Source: Paenibacillus mangrovi
GTDB taxonomy: Bacteria > Bacillota > Bacilli > Paenibacillales > Paenibacillaceae
NCBI RefSeq assembly: GCF_022898935.1
Contig: NZ_JALIRP010000006.1
Location: 186,001-250,000, forward strand
Length of the DNA: 64,000 bases
Reading direction: 5' to 3'
The translations under genes were made by a program, and so were the position numbers. Positions 34,131 through 42,259 of the stretch are shown piece by piece. The notes under the pieces are model-generated. The model did no database searches. It had not been told where the DNA came from and saw only the letters and a program-made list of their open reading frames with translations. How positions within the stretch are numbered: position 1 is the first letter of the stretch; every line of letters begins with the position of its first letter.

Positions 34131-35242
34131 TCCAGCATTTCGATAATACTTTGCGCACTTTCCATCGGATGGTAACGGGCAATGCCCTGTAGATGCTCAT
34201 TTCTGCGCTGGCGGATCGTGTCAAGCTCATTCGTCAGACTGTTCATCCATTTGACGATAACTTCCAGTGAAGTAATAGGCTCACCCAATCCTTGGGCAGT
34301 GAAATAATGACAATTTTCTTCTTCCTGACCCGGCAGTGGATGATGGAAGAGCATGGGAATCCCCTTGGCAAGTCCTTCGGTGCAGGTCATTCCGCCCGGC
34401 TTGGTAACAAGCAGATCGGATACTTCCATCAGCTTGTCAACTTCCTGAGTGAAGCCGCTAAGACGGATATTGGGATGATTATAACGGGGATCCTGCTTCA
34501 GCTTCTTTAGTGCTTTTTCATTGTTGCCAAGACAAAAAAGAATCTGGACATCATCCCTCCAGTGGGTCAAAAAATTGTTAATAACCTCATCGCTCATGAT
34601 GCCCCAGCCTCCGCCCATCACCATCACAGTAGGCATATCCTTTAATTGGAATTTTCCGCGGATATCTTCTTTCTCCGGATGCTCCCAAAAATTAGGATGT
34701 ACCGGAATACCGGTCACCTTGATCTTTGCGGCAGGCACTCCCTGGTTGATCATCTTATTTCGTACTTCCTGGGTGGAAACAAGATACCTGTCCACTTCCG
34801 GACTGATCCAGGTTCCATGAGCATCATAGTCGGTAATGACGGTGCACAGCAGAATCTTTTCACCAAGACGCTTCAGACGCGATATGATGGCACTCGGGAT
34901 CGGGTGCGTGCAAACGACAATATCCGGCCTGAGCTGATTGACGACATTTTTCGTGTGTGTATAAAAAATGCGGTGCAGCGCAAGTGTCGTAAACCGGTTA
35001 AGAGATTTATGATATTGATGGCGGTACATCATGCCGACCAGCCTTGGTTGGGTGATTACGGTTTTTTTATATGCTGTAATGATTAAAGGAGCTACCTTTG
35101 GGTTCAAAAAACTTCCAAGTTCAAGAACTTTGGTCTGAATATTCGGTGAGAGCTTGCGCAGACTGCTTGAGAGTGCGTACGCAGCTCGAGTATGCCCGGC
35201 ACCGAAGCCTTCAGATAATAACAATACTCTCTTTTTTATCAC
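34127..35242 (-). CDS. Glycosyltransferase, MGDG synthase/UgtP-like (GT28)
   Basis: A 371-residue glycosyltransferase. The N-terminal half has the MGDG-synthase-like start KRVLLLSEGFGAGHTRAAYAL (the GxGH motif) and PDIVVCTHPIPSAI. The C-terminal half is a GT-B nucleotide-sugar site: VMVMGGGWGIMSDEVI, then DLLVTKPGGMTCTEGLAKGIPMLFHHPLPGQEEEN with the GGxT and PGQE motifs. Family members transfer glucose or galactose to diacylglycerol, or GlcNAc in the MurG branch. It lies 54 bp downstream of the PAP2 gene on the minus strand, so the pair probably acts in lipid or envelope metabolism. Confidence 0.85.
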   Translation of the reverse strand: MIKKRVLLLSEGFGAGHTRAAYALSSSLRKLSPNIQTKVLELGSFLNPKVAPLIITAYKKTVITQPRLVGMMYRHQYHKSLNRFTTLALHRIFYTHTKNVVNQLRPDIVVCTHPIPSAIISRLKRLGEKILLCTVITDYDAHGTWISPEVDRYLVSTQEVRNKMINQGVPAAKIKVTGIPVHPNFWEHPEKEDIRGKFQLKDMPTVMVMGGGWGIMSDEVINNFLTHWRDDVQILFCLGNNEKALKKLKQDPRYNHPNIRLSGFTQEVDKLMEVSDLLVTKPGGMTCTEGLAKGIPMLFHHPLPGQEEENCHYFTAQGLGEPITSLEVIVKWMNSLTNELDTIRQRRNEHLQGIARYHPMESAQSIIEMLE

Positions 35243-35295
35243 TCTTTAGTTCACCTGTTCCTGCTTGTTTTTCCTTATATCCAACATTATCGACT

Positions 35296-35823
35296 TTAAG
35301 GCCACAATGCAACTGTAGCTGCGGCTACAGATGTACCAATAACAGCTCCGGCGAACACATCGGAAGGATAATGAAGGCCCAGATAGATCCGGGATACCCC
35401 TACTAAAAGGCTCAGCGGAAGAAAAAGACATATCCATTCCGGATGTCCCAGAATCAAAGGAATGGCCAGCGAAAAAGCGGCCGTCGTATGTCCGGATGGA
35501 AAAGAATGATCCTTCAGTGGATTACGGAAGGTCCGTGTCCCAGGAAGGGCAAGGTAAGGGCGCAACCTTGGATACAATTTCTTGGCGGCGGCGACAGGGA
35601 TGTGGCTGACAGCCAGGGATACGGCGGCCAGCGCACCGGACTTGCTCCAAGTAGATGAGCCGAAATACCAGATCAGGACGCTGGAGGCTATTGTAAAGGT
35701 GGCTCCTCCCAAGTAAGTAAGATAATAAAAAAAGAAATTGAAGAAACGGTTATGAAGACATCCATTTATATATTGAAACAGCTTTCTGTCGATCTGTGTT
35801 AATTTCATGAACAAACGACTCAT
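35296..35823 (-). CDS. PAP2 family phosphatase (undecaprenyl-diphosphatase-like)
   Basis: A 175-residue integral membrane phosphatase. All three PAP2 motifs are present: KKLYPRLRP (KxxxxxxRP), PSGHTTAAF, and SRIYLGLHYPSDVFAGA (SRxxxxxHxxxD). This fits undecaprenyl-pyrophosphate or phosphatidic-acid phosphatases. The start at 35823 follows GGGGGAATG; a longer frame to 35931 has no ribosome binding site. Upstream gene of a probable two-gene minus-strand operon with the glycosyltransferase. Confidence 0.85.
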   Translation of the reverse strand: MSRLFMKLTQIDRKLFQYINGCLHNRFFNFFFYYLTYLGGATFTIASSVLIWYFGSSTWSKSGALAAVSLAVSHIPVAAAKKLYPRLRPYLALPGTRTFRNPLKDHSFPSGHTTAAFSLAIPLILGHPEWICLFLPLSLLVGVSRIYLGLHYPSDVFAGAVIGTSVAAATVALWP

Positions 35824-36087
35824 TCCATTCCCCCGTTTAATGCCTTGATCAGGCTGTAGTTTGAAACTGGCGGCGGACCCGAATAGCTTCCCCTTTAAAT
35901 CCATCATATTTTCTATTCGTTTCTTTTTCAAGGCGAAAGTACCGTCTTCCAGAGTGGAGGGGAAGATTTTGACTTCACTTTACAGAACCTTTACAATGAT
36001 TCAAACAGCGGATTGGAAGAAAGCAAATTTTAACTTGGTCCATTTTGAAGCCGCCGAGTTCGGTATTTTACTGAGAAAATAATCCTG

Positions 36088-36105
36088 AATAGACGTTTTT
36101 CTTTT
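36088..36105 (+). repeat. Repeat family A, 3' tail fragment (copy 6)
   Basis: AATAGACGTTTTTCTTTT matches the last part of the family A element. No upstream half is present, so it may be a decayed copy. The short length makes it less certain. Confidence 0.4.
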
Positions 36106-36179
36106 ACACTATTGAAGTTTATCTCCGACTTTTCGTGGACTTATTTCGTTTATAAATATGGAATAAGGTTATGATTTGT

Positions 36180-36524
36180 ATTGATAATTGAATTGATGAT
36201 TAAAAAAAGGGGGGACTTTAGAAATAAAAAACCGGAAAATAGCTGAAAATAAGAACTAACGGGAATGAATATAAGCTTGAAGTACCTCAGGCGGCCAAGA
36301 TAACGCTTCACATCCGCTTTTTAGGAACCAGAGCAGTTATTGAGCTTTTGACAAAAAGCTGAAAACCGTGGAAAATCGATATGTCGTTCGAAGACATACC
36401 GAAATTAGAAATTCGAATGTCAAAGGTCTATAGGGTCATAGAAAAAAAGAACCGTAAATGAATCGTAATCTACAGAGAGAAAAATCGATTATGAGGGGTA
36501 AAAAAAAGGGGGGTTCTGAGAAAC
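36180..36524 (+). other. Long gene-free leader upstream of the GT2 gene
   Basis: This region holds no gene and is rich in purines. Two clear small hairpins occur: AGCTTTT-GAC-AAAAAGCT near 36335-36352 and TATGTC-GTTCGAA-GACATA near 36379-36397. AAAAAGGGGGG-type runs occur near 36205 and 36505, the second being the ribosome binding site of the GT2 gene. I could not match it to a known riboswitch. The further upstream part (35824-36179) shows only the repeat fragment at 36088. Confidence 0.4.
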
Positions 36525-37763
36525 ATGATAGACGCCATATTTATCGGGCTACAGATTATTCTGGCCGCGATCGGTGTGTACCAGTTTGCATTCTCAATTT
36601 TGGGTCTGTACAGGAAAAAGAAAAAACATCATTATCCGGCAACAAAGTCCTTCGCAGTGCTAGTAGCCGCTCACAATGAGGAGCAGGTCGTAGGAGCCCT
36701 GATGGAGAACCTGAAGCAGCTTGATTATCCGAAGGAACTGTATGACGTTTTCGTCATTTGCGACAACTGTACGGACAATACGGCGAAGATCGTCCGGGAG
36801 CATGGCATGAACGCCTGCGTCCGCACGAACAACAATCTTCGCGGCAAAGGCTATGCCATCGAATGGATGCTTAAAGAGCTGTGGGCTATGCCGCGTCAAT
36901 ATGACGCTGTCGTTATGTTCGATGCCGACAACCTGGCCGATGTAAACTTCTTGAAGGAAATGAACGACGATCTGTGCGCTGGTGCACGCGTAATCCAAGG
37001 ATATATCGACACCAAGAATCCGGAGGATTCCTGGATTACAGCCGCTTACGGTATTTCGTACTGGTACATCAACCGTCTGTGGCAGCTTTCGCGCCATAAC
37101 ATGAATATGGCCAACTTCCTTGGTGGTACAGGGATGTGCTTTGAGAACAATTTGCTGAAGGAAATCGGCTGGGGAGCAACCAGTCTGGTCGAAGACCTTG
37201 AATTTACGATGCGCAGCGTCAAACGCGGTGTATATCCGAAATTCAATTACGATGCCAAAGTATTCGACGAAAAGCCACTGACATTCAAAGCTTCGGCGAG
37301 ACAGCGTCTGCGCTGGATGCAGGGCCACTTTACGGTAGCACGCCGGTATTTCTTCCCGCTGCTATGGGCGAGCATCAAGGAACGCAGTATCGTTAAGCTG
37401 GACCTTGCTTTGTACGGAGCCAACGTATACATCGTGCTTCTGACTTTCCTGATGACTGCGGTAATGTTTGTGGACAACGCGTTCTTCAACGGTCCGCATA
37501 TTGCGAATCTATATGGGCACCTGCCGGTATGGCTCTCCTTTATAGCCATTGCAGCGAACGTGTTCACATTCCTGGCAGCCATGTTCCTGGAAAAGGTTAC
37601 TTACAAGAAGGTGTATCTGTATCTGGTACTCTTTCCGATCTATCTGATTTCCTGGTTCCCAATTACGTTTTATGCGTTTTTCACGCAAAACAACAAGCAG
37701 TGGAGCCATACCGAGCATACGCGTGTGGTTCGTCTGGAGGAAGTTCAGAGCAAGCAGGGTTAA
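36525..37763 (+). CDS. Membrane glycosyltransferase family 2 (N-acetylglucosaminyltransferase-like)
   Basis: A 412-residue processive-type GT2. It has one N-terminal span (FIGLQIILAAIGVYQFAFSIL), a cytoplasmic catalytic domain, and about three C-terminal spans. Catalytic motifs are VAAHNEE, FDADNLAD (the DxD equivalent), the SLVEDLEF acceptor Asp (ED), and QRLRW (Q/RxxRW) near residue 260. These features resemble YdaM- or IcaA/chitin synthase-like enzymes that make extracellular polysaccharides. GGGGGGTTCTG lies just upstream of the ATG. The gene stands alone after a long leader; the sugar and product are not determined. Confidence 0.87.
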   Translation: MIDAIFIGLQIILAAIGVYQFAFSILGLYRKKKKHHYPATKSFAVLVAAHNEEQVVGALMENLKQLDYPKELYDVFVICDNCTDNTAKIVREHGMNACVRTNNNLRGKGYAIEWMLKELWAMPRQYDAVVMFDADNLADVNFLKEMNDDLCAGARVIQGYIDTKNPEDSWITAAYGISYWYINRLWQLSRHNMNMANFLGGTGMCFENNLLKEIGWGATSLVEDLEFTMRSVKRGVYPKFNYDAKVFDEKPLTFKASARQRLRWMQGHFTVARRYFFPLLWASIKERSIVKLDLALYGANVYIVLLTFLMTAVMFVDNAFFNGPHIANLYGHLPVWLSFIAIAANVFTFLAAMFLEKVTYKKVYLYLVLFPIYLISWFPITFYAFFTQNNKQWSHTEHTRVVRLEEVQSKQG

Positions 37764-37779
37764 ACTTTAGATACAAGGT

Positions 37780-37975
37780 TGACAACTGCTGTGCTCGTGT
37801 GGTACATTACTCAAGTACGTTAAAACAAAATGGATTTTCAAGCAGAAGCACCAGCTTCTCACCTGACTGACGAAGGTTAGCGGGTCATGATCCGATGATT
37901 TATGAATGTGAACTTTCATGAAGAATTGATCATAGGGATGCTGGTAGTTGACACCAGCATCCCTTTTAATTTTGC
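37780..37975 (+). ncRNA. infC/L20-type leader RNA
   Basis: A 5' leader between the GT2 gene and infC. It contains stretches resembling the Firmicute L20 leader (the segments CTTCTCACCTGACTG and GTTAGCGGGTCATGATCCGA) and ends in a strong terminator at 37935-37973. In B. subtilis the free ribosomal protein L20 binds such a leader to promote termination before infC. The assignment here rests on position and similar motifs remembered from that family. Confidence 0.7.
37935..37973 (+). terminator. Attenuator terminator before infC
   Basis: GGGATGCTGGT (37935-37945) pairs perfectly with ACCAGCATCCC (37953-37963) and is followed by TTTTAATTTT. It lies before the operon rather than after a gene, as expected for L20-controlled attenuation. 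Confidence 0.85.
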
Positions 37976-38018
37976 TTTTACTTGAGAATTACCTAGATGA
38001 ATATGGAGGTGGACGGTT

Positions 38019-38531
38019 ATTAGTAAGGATCATATGATTAATGACGAAATTCGGGCGAAAGAAGTACGTTTGGTCGGCGCGGAAGGTGAACAGATCGGTA
38101 TCAAACCGATTCGGGAAGCACTTCAAATGGCGATGGACCTGAATCTTGACTTGGTGAATGTGGCGCCTCAGGCGAAACCACCTGTATGCCGCATCATGGA
38201 TTACGGCAAGTTCCGTTATGAGCAGCAGAAAAAAGAAAAAGAAGCCCGTAAGAATCAGAAAATCGTTGACATTAAAGAAGTGTGGTTCCGTGCCAACATT
38301 GAGGAGCATGATTATCAAACCAAGCTTCGCAATGTGGTTAAATTTTTGAAAGACGGCGATAAAGTGAAATGCTCTGTCCGTTTCCGCGGACGTGAGATCA
38401 CTCACGCTAATATTGGCCAAAAGATTTTGGAACGCGTCAAAACGGAGGTTGCCGAAATTTCCGCCGTTGAACGCCAACCGAAGCTGGAAGGCCGCAGTAT
38501 GATTATGATTCTGGCTCCTAAAGCCCAATAG
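38019..38531 (+). CDS. infC: Translation initiation factor IF-3 (AUU start)
   Basis: A 170-residue IF-3, which binds the 30S subunit and checks start-codon pairing. The sequence NDEIRAKEVRLVGAEGEQIGIK and CRIMDYGKFRYEQQKKEKEARKNQK is diagnostic. The strong site GGAGGTGG (38005-38012) stands six bases before an in-frame ATT at 38019, giving the expected N-terminus ISKDHMINDEIRAKEV. The ATG at 38034 is 21 bases from that site and therefore unlikely. infC genes characteristically use AUU, which lets IF-3 limit its own synthesis. First gene of the infC-rpmI-rplT operon. Confidence 0.93.
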   Translation: MSKDHMINDEIRAKEVRLVGAEGEQIGIKPIREALQMAMDLNLDLVNVAPQAKPPVCRIMDYGKFRYEQQKKEKEARKNQKIVDIKEVWFRANIEEHDYQTKLRNVVKFLKDGDKVKCSVRFRGREITHANIGQKILERVKTEVAEISAVERQPKLEGRSMIMILAPKAQ

Positions 38532-38549
38532 TCCTAAGGAGGAAGTACA

Positions 38550-38750
38550 ATGCCTAAAATGAAAACACACAGCAGCCTGAAAGGCCGCTTCAAAGTAACT
38601 GGTTCCGGTAAAGTAACTCGTTACAAAGCTTACAGAAACCACTTGCTGTCCCACAAGTCCAAGCGCGCTAAACGCGTACTCGCTGGTAACCCAGAAATGG
38701 CTCCAGGGGATGTAAGACGTTTGAAACAAGGCTTGGCTAACTTGAAATAG
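38550..38750 (+). CDS. rpmI: 50S ribosomal protein L35
   Basis: A 66-residue basic protein ([42 protein letters not shown]...) with the classic L35 N-terminus. AAGGAGGAA lies seven bases before the ATG, 18 bp after infC. Its place between infC and rplT is the standard operon order. Confidence 0.97.
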   Translation: MPKMKTHSSLKGRFKVTGSGKVTRYKAYRNHLLSHKSKRAKRVLAGNPEMAPGDVRRLKQGLANLK

Positions 38751-38781
38751 TTAACAACACATTTTTGGGAGGTTTATTATT

Positions 38782-39141
38782 ATGGCAAGAGTAAAGGGCG
38801 GATTCGTTGTTCGTCGTAGACATAAGAAAGTATTGAAACTTGCAAAAGGTTATTTCGGTTCCAAACACCGCATTTTTAAAACAGCTAACGAACAAGTGAT
38901 GAAGTCTTTGGTATATGCATACCGTGACCGTCGTACAACCAAACGTAACATGCGCAGATTGTGGATCGTTCGTATCAATGCGGCTGCACGCATGAACGGA
39001 TTGTCTTACAACAAATTGATGCATGGTTTGAAACTGGCTGGAGTGGACATCAACCGCAAAATGCTGGCTGATCTCGCTGTGAATGACATCAACGCATTCA
39101 ACTCTATTGCTACAGTGGCTAAAGAAAAAATCAACGTGTAG
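38782..39141 (+). CDS. rplT: 50S ribosomal protein L20
   Basis: A 119-residue protein with the L20 signature [43 protein letters not shown]. It assembles on 23S rRNA and, in B. subtilis, represses its own operon through the leader described at 37780. GGGAGGTTTATT precedes the ATG. A terminator follows 20 bp after the stop and ends the operon. Confidence 0.97.
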   Translation: MARVKGGFVVRRRHKKVLKLAKGYFGSKHRIFKTANEQVMKSLVYAYRDRRTTKRNMRRLWIVRINAAARMNGLSYNKLMHGLKLAGVDINRKMLADLAVNDINAFNSIATVAKEKINV

Positions 39142-39161
39142 TATAGCGTATTTATAGAGAT

Positions 39162-39186
39162 AACCGCCTTAATCGGCGGTTTTTTT
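39162..39186 (+). terminator. Terminator of infC-rpmI-rplT
   Basis: AACCGCC pairs with GGCGGTT around TTAATC and is followed by a T run. Confidence 0.85.
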
Positions 39187-39288
39187 GTGGAGTAAAACAA
39201 AGGTTTATAAAAAGGAATGAAAGCTTACATAAGATAGGTGGAAAAGAAGCAAAAAACAGGTTGTGCACTAGAATGCTGTAGTAATCCA

Positions 39289-39319
39289 TTAATGCATTAA
39301 CGTGTATTGTTATATAACA
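39289..39319 (+). promoter_or_regulatory. Two adjacent palindromes upstream of nupN
   Basis: TTAATGCATTAA (39289-39300) and TGTTATATAACA (39308-39319) are perfect 12-base palindromes whose centres lie 19 bases apart, about two helical turns. They could be paired operator half-sites for a regulator of the nucleoside transporter, although they lie about 100 bp upstream of the likely promoter. The regulator is unknown. Confidence 0.35.
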
Positions 39320-39416
39320 TAACATTTAGTTAACCTTTTTTGTTAGTTTTCCCTTAAAATAAAGCGCTTTCCTTAAAATTACATTAAAAAACTTTTCAAA
39401 TGTGAGATAAATATGC

Positions 39417-39445
39417 TGGATTTTAACGATTCGAGAATGTATAAT
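39417..39445 (+). promoter_or_regulatory. Probable promoter of nupNOPQ
   Basis: TGGATT (39417-39422), a 17-base spacer and a perfect TATAAT (39440-39445), leaving a leader of about 115 bases before nupN. The rest of the 39187-39566 gap holds only AT-rich sequence. Confidence 0.5.
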
Positions 39446-39566
39446 CTGAATGTAAAATGACCAACATTCATACGGCCGTTTTCTTGCAATTAATTGACCA
39501 TAGATCAATTGCTGATCAGGCTGGAAGAATGTGAGGAAAGAATTCATTGTAGGGGGACAAGAATCA

Positions 39567-40601
39567 ATGAAAAAGATGTTCAAGTTGTCGCTGATTATGC
39601 TGCTCGCGTTTTCAGTTGTACTAGCTGGTTGCGGTAAAAAGAAAGAAGACACAAGCGCAACTGGCGGCGATTCCGCAGGAACGGCAAAGTCCAGTGTTAA
39701 AGTAGGTCTCGTAACTGACGTGGGCGGGGTTAATGATAAATCCTTTAACCAATCCGCTTGGGAAGCGCTTGAAGGATTGCAAAAAGACAAAGGCATTACA
39801 GCTCAATATTTGCAAAGTAAGTCCAAGGAAGACTATGTTACCAACTTGAACAAATACGTTAAAGGCAAATACGACCTCACTTGGGGGATCGGTTTTGACC
39901 TCGGCGCAGATATGAAAACCGTTGCAGACCAAAATCCGGATGCTAATCTGGCGATCATCGACGCTACGGTAGACGCTCCTAACGTGCGTTCCATTACTTT
40001 TGCTGAGAACGAAGGCTCCTTCCTGGTTGGCGTTGTTGCCGGTAAAATGACTAAAACAGGAAAAGTCGGCTTCGTCGGCGGTGCTGAAATTCCAGTTATC
40101 AAACGTTTTGAAGCAGGCTTCAAGGCTGGCGTGAAAGCTGCCAATCCAAACGCTGACATCAAAATCAACTACACAGGCGCATTTGATAAGCCTGACCAAG
40201 GTAAAGCAGCTGCAGCTACGATGTACAATGACGGCGTAGACATCATCTTCCACGCTTCCGGTGCTACAGGTACTGGCGTATTTAACGAAGCAATCGCTCG
40301 TAACAAAGCAGGCGGCAATAAAGTTTGGGTTATCGGTGTTGACAAAGACCAATCCTTGGAATTCGGCGATGACGTAACTCTGACTTCGATGGTTAAAGGC
40401 GTATCCACTGCAGTTGACAAAGTTACAAGAGAAGTGATCGACGGTACGTTTAAAGGTGGATCCGAAACTCTGGGTCTGAAAGAAAACGGCGTAGGTCTGG
40501 CTGATACTTCCAGCAAAAACGTCCCTGCAGACGTGCTCAAAGAAGTTGACCAATACAAAGAAAAAATCATCAGCGGAGAAATCAAAGTTCCTACAGAGTA
40601 A
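39567..40601 (+). CDS. nupN: Nucleoside-binding lipoprotein of ABC transporter (BMP/PnrA family)
   Basis: A 344-residue substrate-binding lipoprotein. The signal peptide ends in a lipobox, VVLAGC, with Cys about residue 21. The mature part begins a BMP-family periplasmic-binding fold with VKVGLVTDVGGVNDKSFNQSAWEALEGL, a PnrA/BmpA hallmark. FVGGAEIPVIKRFEAGFKAGVKAANPNADIKINYTG continues the pattern. Start at 39567 after AGGGGGAC. Four-gene order with an ATPase and two permeases matches NupNOPQ (YufNOPQ) of B. subtilis, a guanosine/nucleoside importer under CodY control there; regulation here is not visible. Confidence 0.92.
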   Translation: MKKMFKLSLIMLLAFSVVLAGCGKKKEDTSATGGDSAGTAKSSVKVGLVTDVGGVNDKSFNQSAWEALEGLQKDKGITAQYLQSKSKEDYVTNLNKYVKGKYDLTWGIGFDLGADMKTVADQNPDANLAIIDATVDAPNVRSITFAENEGSFLVGVVAGKMTKTGKVGFVGGAEIPVIKRFEAGFKAGVKAANPNADIKINYTGAFDKPDQGKAAAATMYNDGVDIIFHASGATGTGVFNEAIARNKAGGNKVWVIGVDKDQSLEFGDDVTLTSMVKGVSTAVDKVTREVIDGTFKGGSETLGLKENGVGLADTSSKNVPADVLKEVDQYKEKIISGEIKVPTE

Positions 40602-40723
40602 TACTTTCCGCTCTCTGATTTTCTAAGAATTTAATGCGAGTTTTAAACGGCAAGGCTGGTTGATACAACTAGCCTTGTCTTACTTTTCGACAGAAGCCAA
40701 AATAATGATATAAGGGTGATCTC

Positions 40724-42259
40724 ATGGATGCAGCGACCCCTGTCGTTGAGTTGAAGCAAATAACTAAACGCTTTCCTGGCATCGTCGCCAACGACTCCAT
40801 CAGCTTGAAGCTGCAAAAGGGCGAAATCCACGCACTGCTCGGCGAGAATGGTGCAGGAAAATCAACCTTGATGAATATTGTTTTCGGATTGTACCAGCCG
40901 GATGAAGGAAGCATTGAATTGAATGGCAAACCTGTAATGATCGACAGCCCGAATAAGGCGATTGAGCTTGGAATCGGGATGGTGCATCAGCATTTTAAGT
41001 TGGTCAAGCCGTTTACTGTTACTGAAAATATCGTGCTCGGTATGGAGCCTAAGAAAATGGGGATCCAGCTCGATTACAAAACTTCGGTTGCCAAGATTAA
41101 GAAGCTTTCCGACCAGTACGGTCTCAAAGTAGATCCGAATGCTAGAATACAGGATATTTCTGTCGGCATGCAGCAGCGTGTCGAAATTTTAAAAACGCTT
41201 TATCGCGGCGCGAACATCCTTATCTTTGACGAGCCGACAGCTGTGCTTACGCCGCAGGAAATCAGCGAGTTGATGGCGATCATGAAACGTCTCGTTGAAG
41301 AAGGCAAGTCGATTATCCTGATTACACACAAGCTGAAAGAAATCATGCAAATTTCAGATACGGTTACCATCATCCGCCGCGGCAAGGTCATCGATACCGT
41401 GAAAACCGCCGAGACCAATCCGAATGAATTAGCGGAGAAAATGGTCGGACGCAACGTGTCCTTTAAAGTGGACAAGAAGCCTGCTGAACCAAAAGGAACC
41501 GTGCTTGAAGTCAAAGACCTGACATTGAAAAACAAGGATGGTATTGGGGTACTGAACGGTCTGAATTTGAAGGTCCGTGCAGGTGAAATTTTGGGGATTG
41601 CTGGTGTCGACGGCAACGGTCAAAGCGAGCTGATCGAGGCATTGACGGGTCTTGGCCATGTGGATAGCGGTAATATCGAACTGAACGGCAAGGACATTAC
41701 AAACAAGAGTCCGCGTCAAATCACGGAAAGCGGTGTCTCCCATATACCGGAAGACCGTCATAAGCATGGACTTGTTCTTGATTTCTCAATGAGTGAAAAC
41801 ATGGTGCTCGAAACTTATTATCAAGCGCCTTACAATAAAGGCGGCTTCCTGAACAAGGGTGCGATTGACAAACAGGCCACCCGTCTGATTGAGCAGTTTG
41901 ACGTAAGAACACCTAGCATTGAGACGAAAGCCCGTTCTCTGTCTGGCGGTAACCAGCAGAAGGCTATTATAGCCCGGGAAATAGATAAAAAACCTGATCT
42001 GCTTATCGCGGCTCAGCCGACACGCGGTCTGGATGTCGGTGCCATTGAGTTTGTTCAAAAGCAGCTGGTGGCACAGCGCGACCAAGGCAAGGCGGTACTG
42101 CTAATATCGTTCGAACTGGATGAAATCATCAATGTTTCCGACCGCATTGCTGTAATCTATGAGGGACAAATCGTTGGTGAGGTTCTTCCAGAACAGACCA
42201 ATGACCAGGAGCTCGGCTTGATGATGGCGGGCAGCAAGGTTGCAGGAGGTAAAGCATAA
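40724..42259 (+). CDS. nupO: Nucleoside ABC transporter ATP-binding protein
   Basis: A 511-residue double ATPase. The first nucleotide-binding domain has Walker A LLGENGAGKSTLMN, the signature region ISVGMQQRVEILKTLYRG and Walker B LIFDEPTAVLTP. The second has Walker A-like IAGVDGNGQSELIEAL, signature SGGNQQKAIIAREI, and a degenerate Walker B (LLIAAQPTRGLDVG), as is usual in this sugar/nucleoside subfamily. Starts with ATG after AAGGGTGATC. Its last base overlaps the ATG of nupP (TAATG), so translation is coupled. Powers NupPQ with NupN as receptor. Confidence 0.93.
   Translation: MDAATPVVELKQITKRFPGIVANDSISLKLQKGEIHALLGENGAGKSTLMNIVFGLYQPDEGSIELNGKPVMIDSPNKAIELGIGMVHQHFKLVKPFTVTENIVLGMEPKKMGIQLDYKTSVAKIKKLSDQYGLKVDPNARIQDISVGMQQRVEILKTLYRGANILIFDEPTAVLTPQEISELMAIMKRLVEEGKSIILITHKLKEIMQISDTVTIIRRGKVIDTVKTAETNPNELAEKMVGRNVSFKVDKKPAEPKGTVLEVKDLTLKNKDGIGVLNGLNLKVRAGEILGIAGVDGNGQSELIEALTGLGHVDSGNIELNGKDITNKSPRQITESGVSHIPEDRHKHGLVLDFSMSENMVLETYYQAPYNKGGFLNKGAIDKQATRLIEQFDVRTPSIETKARSLSGGNQQKAIIAREIDKKPDLLIAAQPTRGLDVGAIEFVQKQLVAQRDQGKAVLLISFELDEIINVSDRIAVIYEGQIVGEVLPEQTNDQELGLMMAGSKVAGGKA

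Noticed and set aside
35861..36082. Plus-strand frame of 73 codons in the gap before the GT2 gene
   Set aside because: It overlaps the upstream region of the PAP2 gene, lacks a ribosome binding site, and reads like non-coding sequence.
36220..36480. c-di-GMP or c-di-AMP riboswitch before the GT2 gene
   Set aside because: I looked for the conserved aptamer sequences of these classes and did not find them; only generic hairpins are present.
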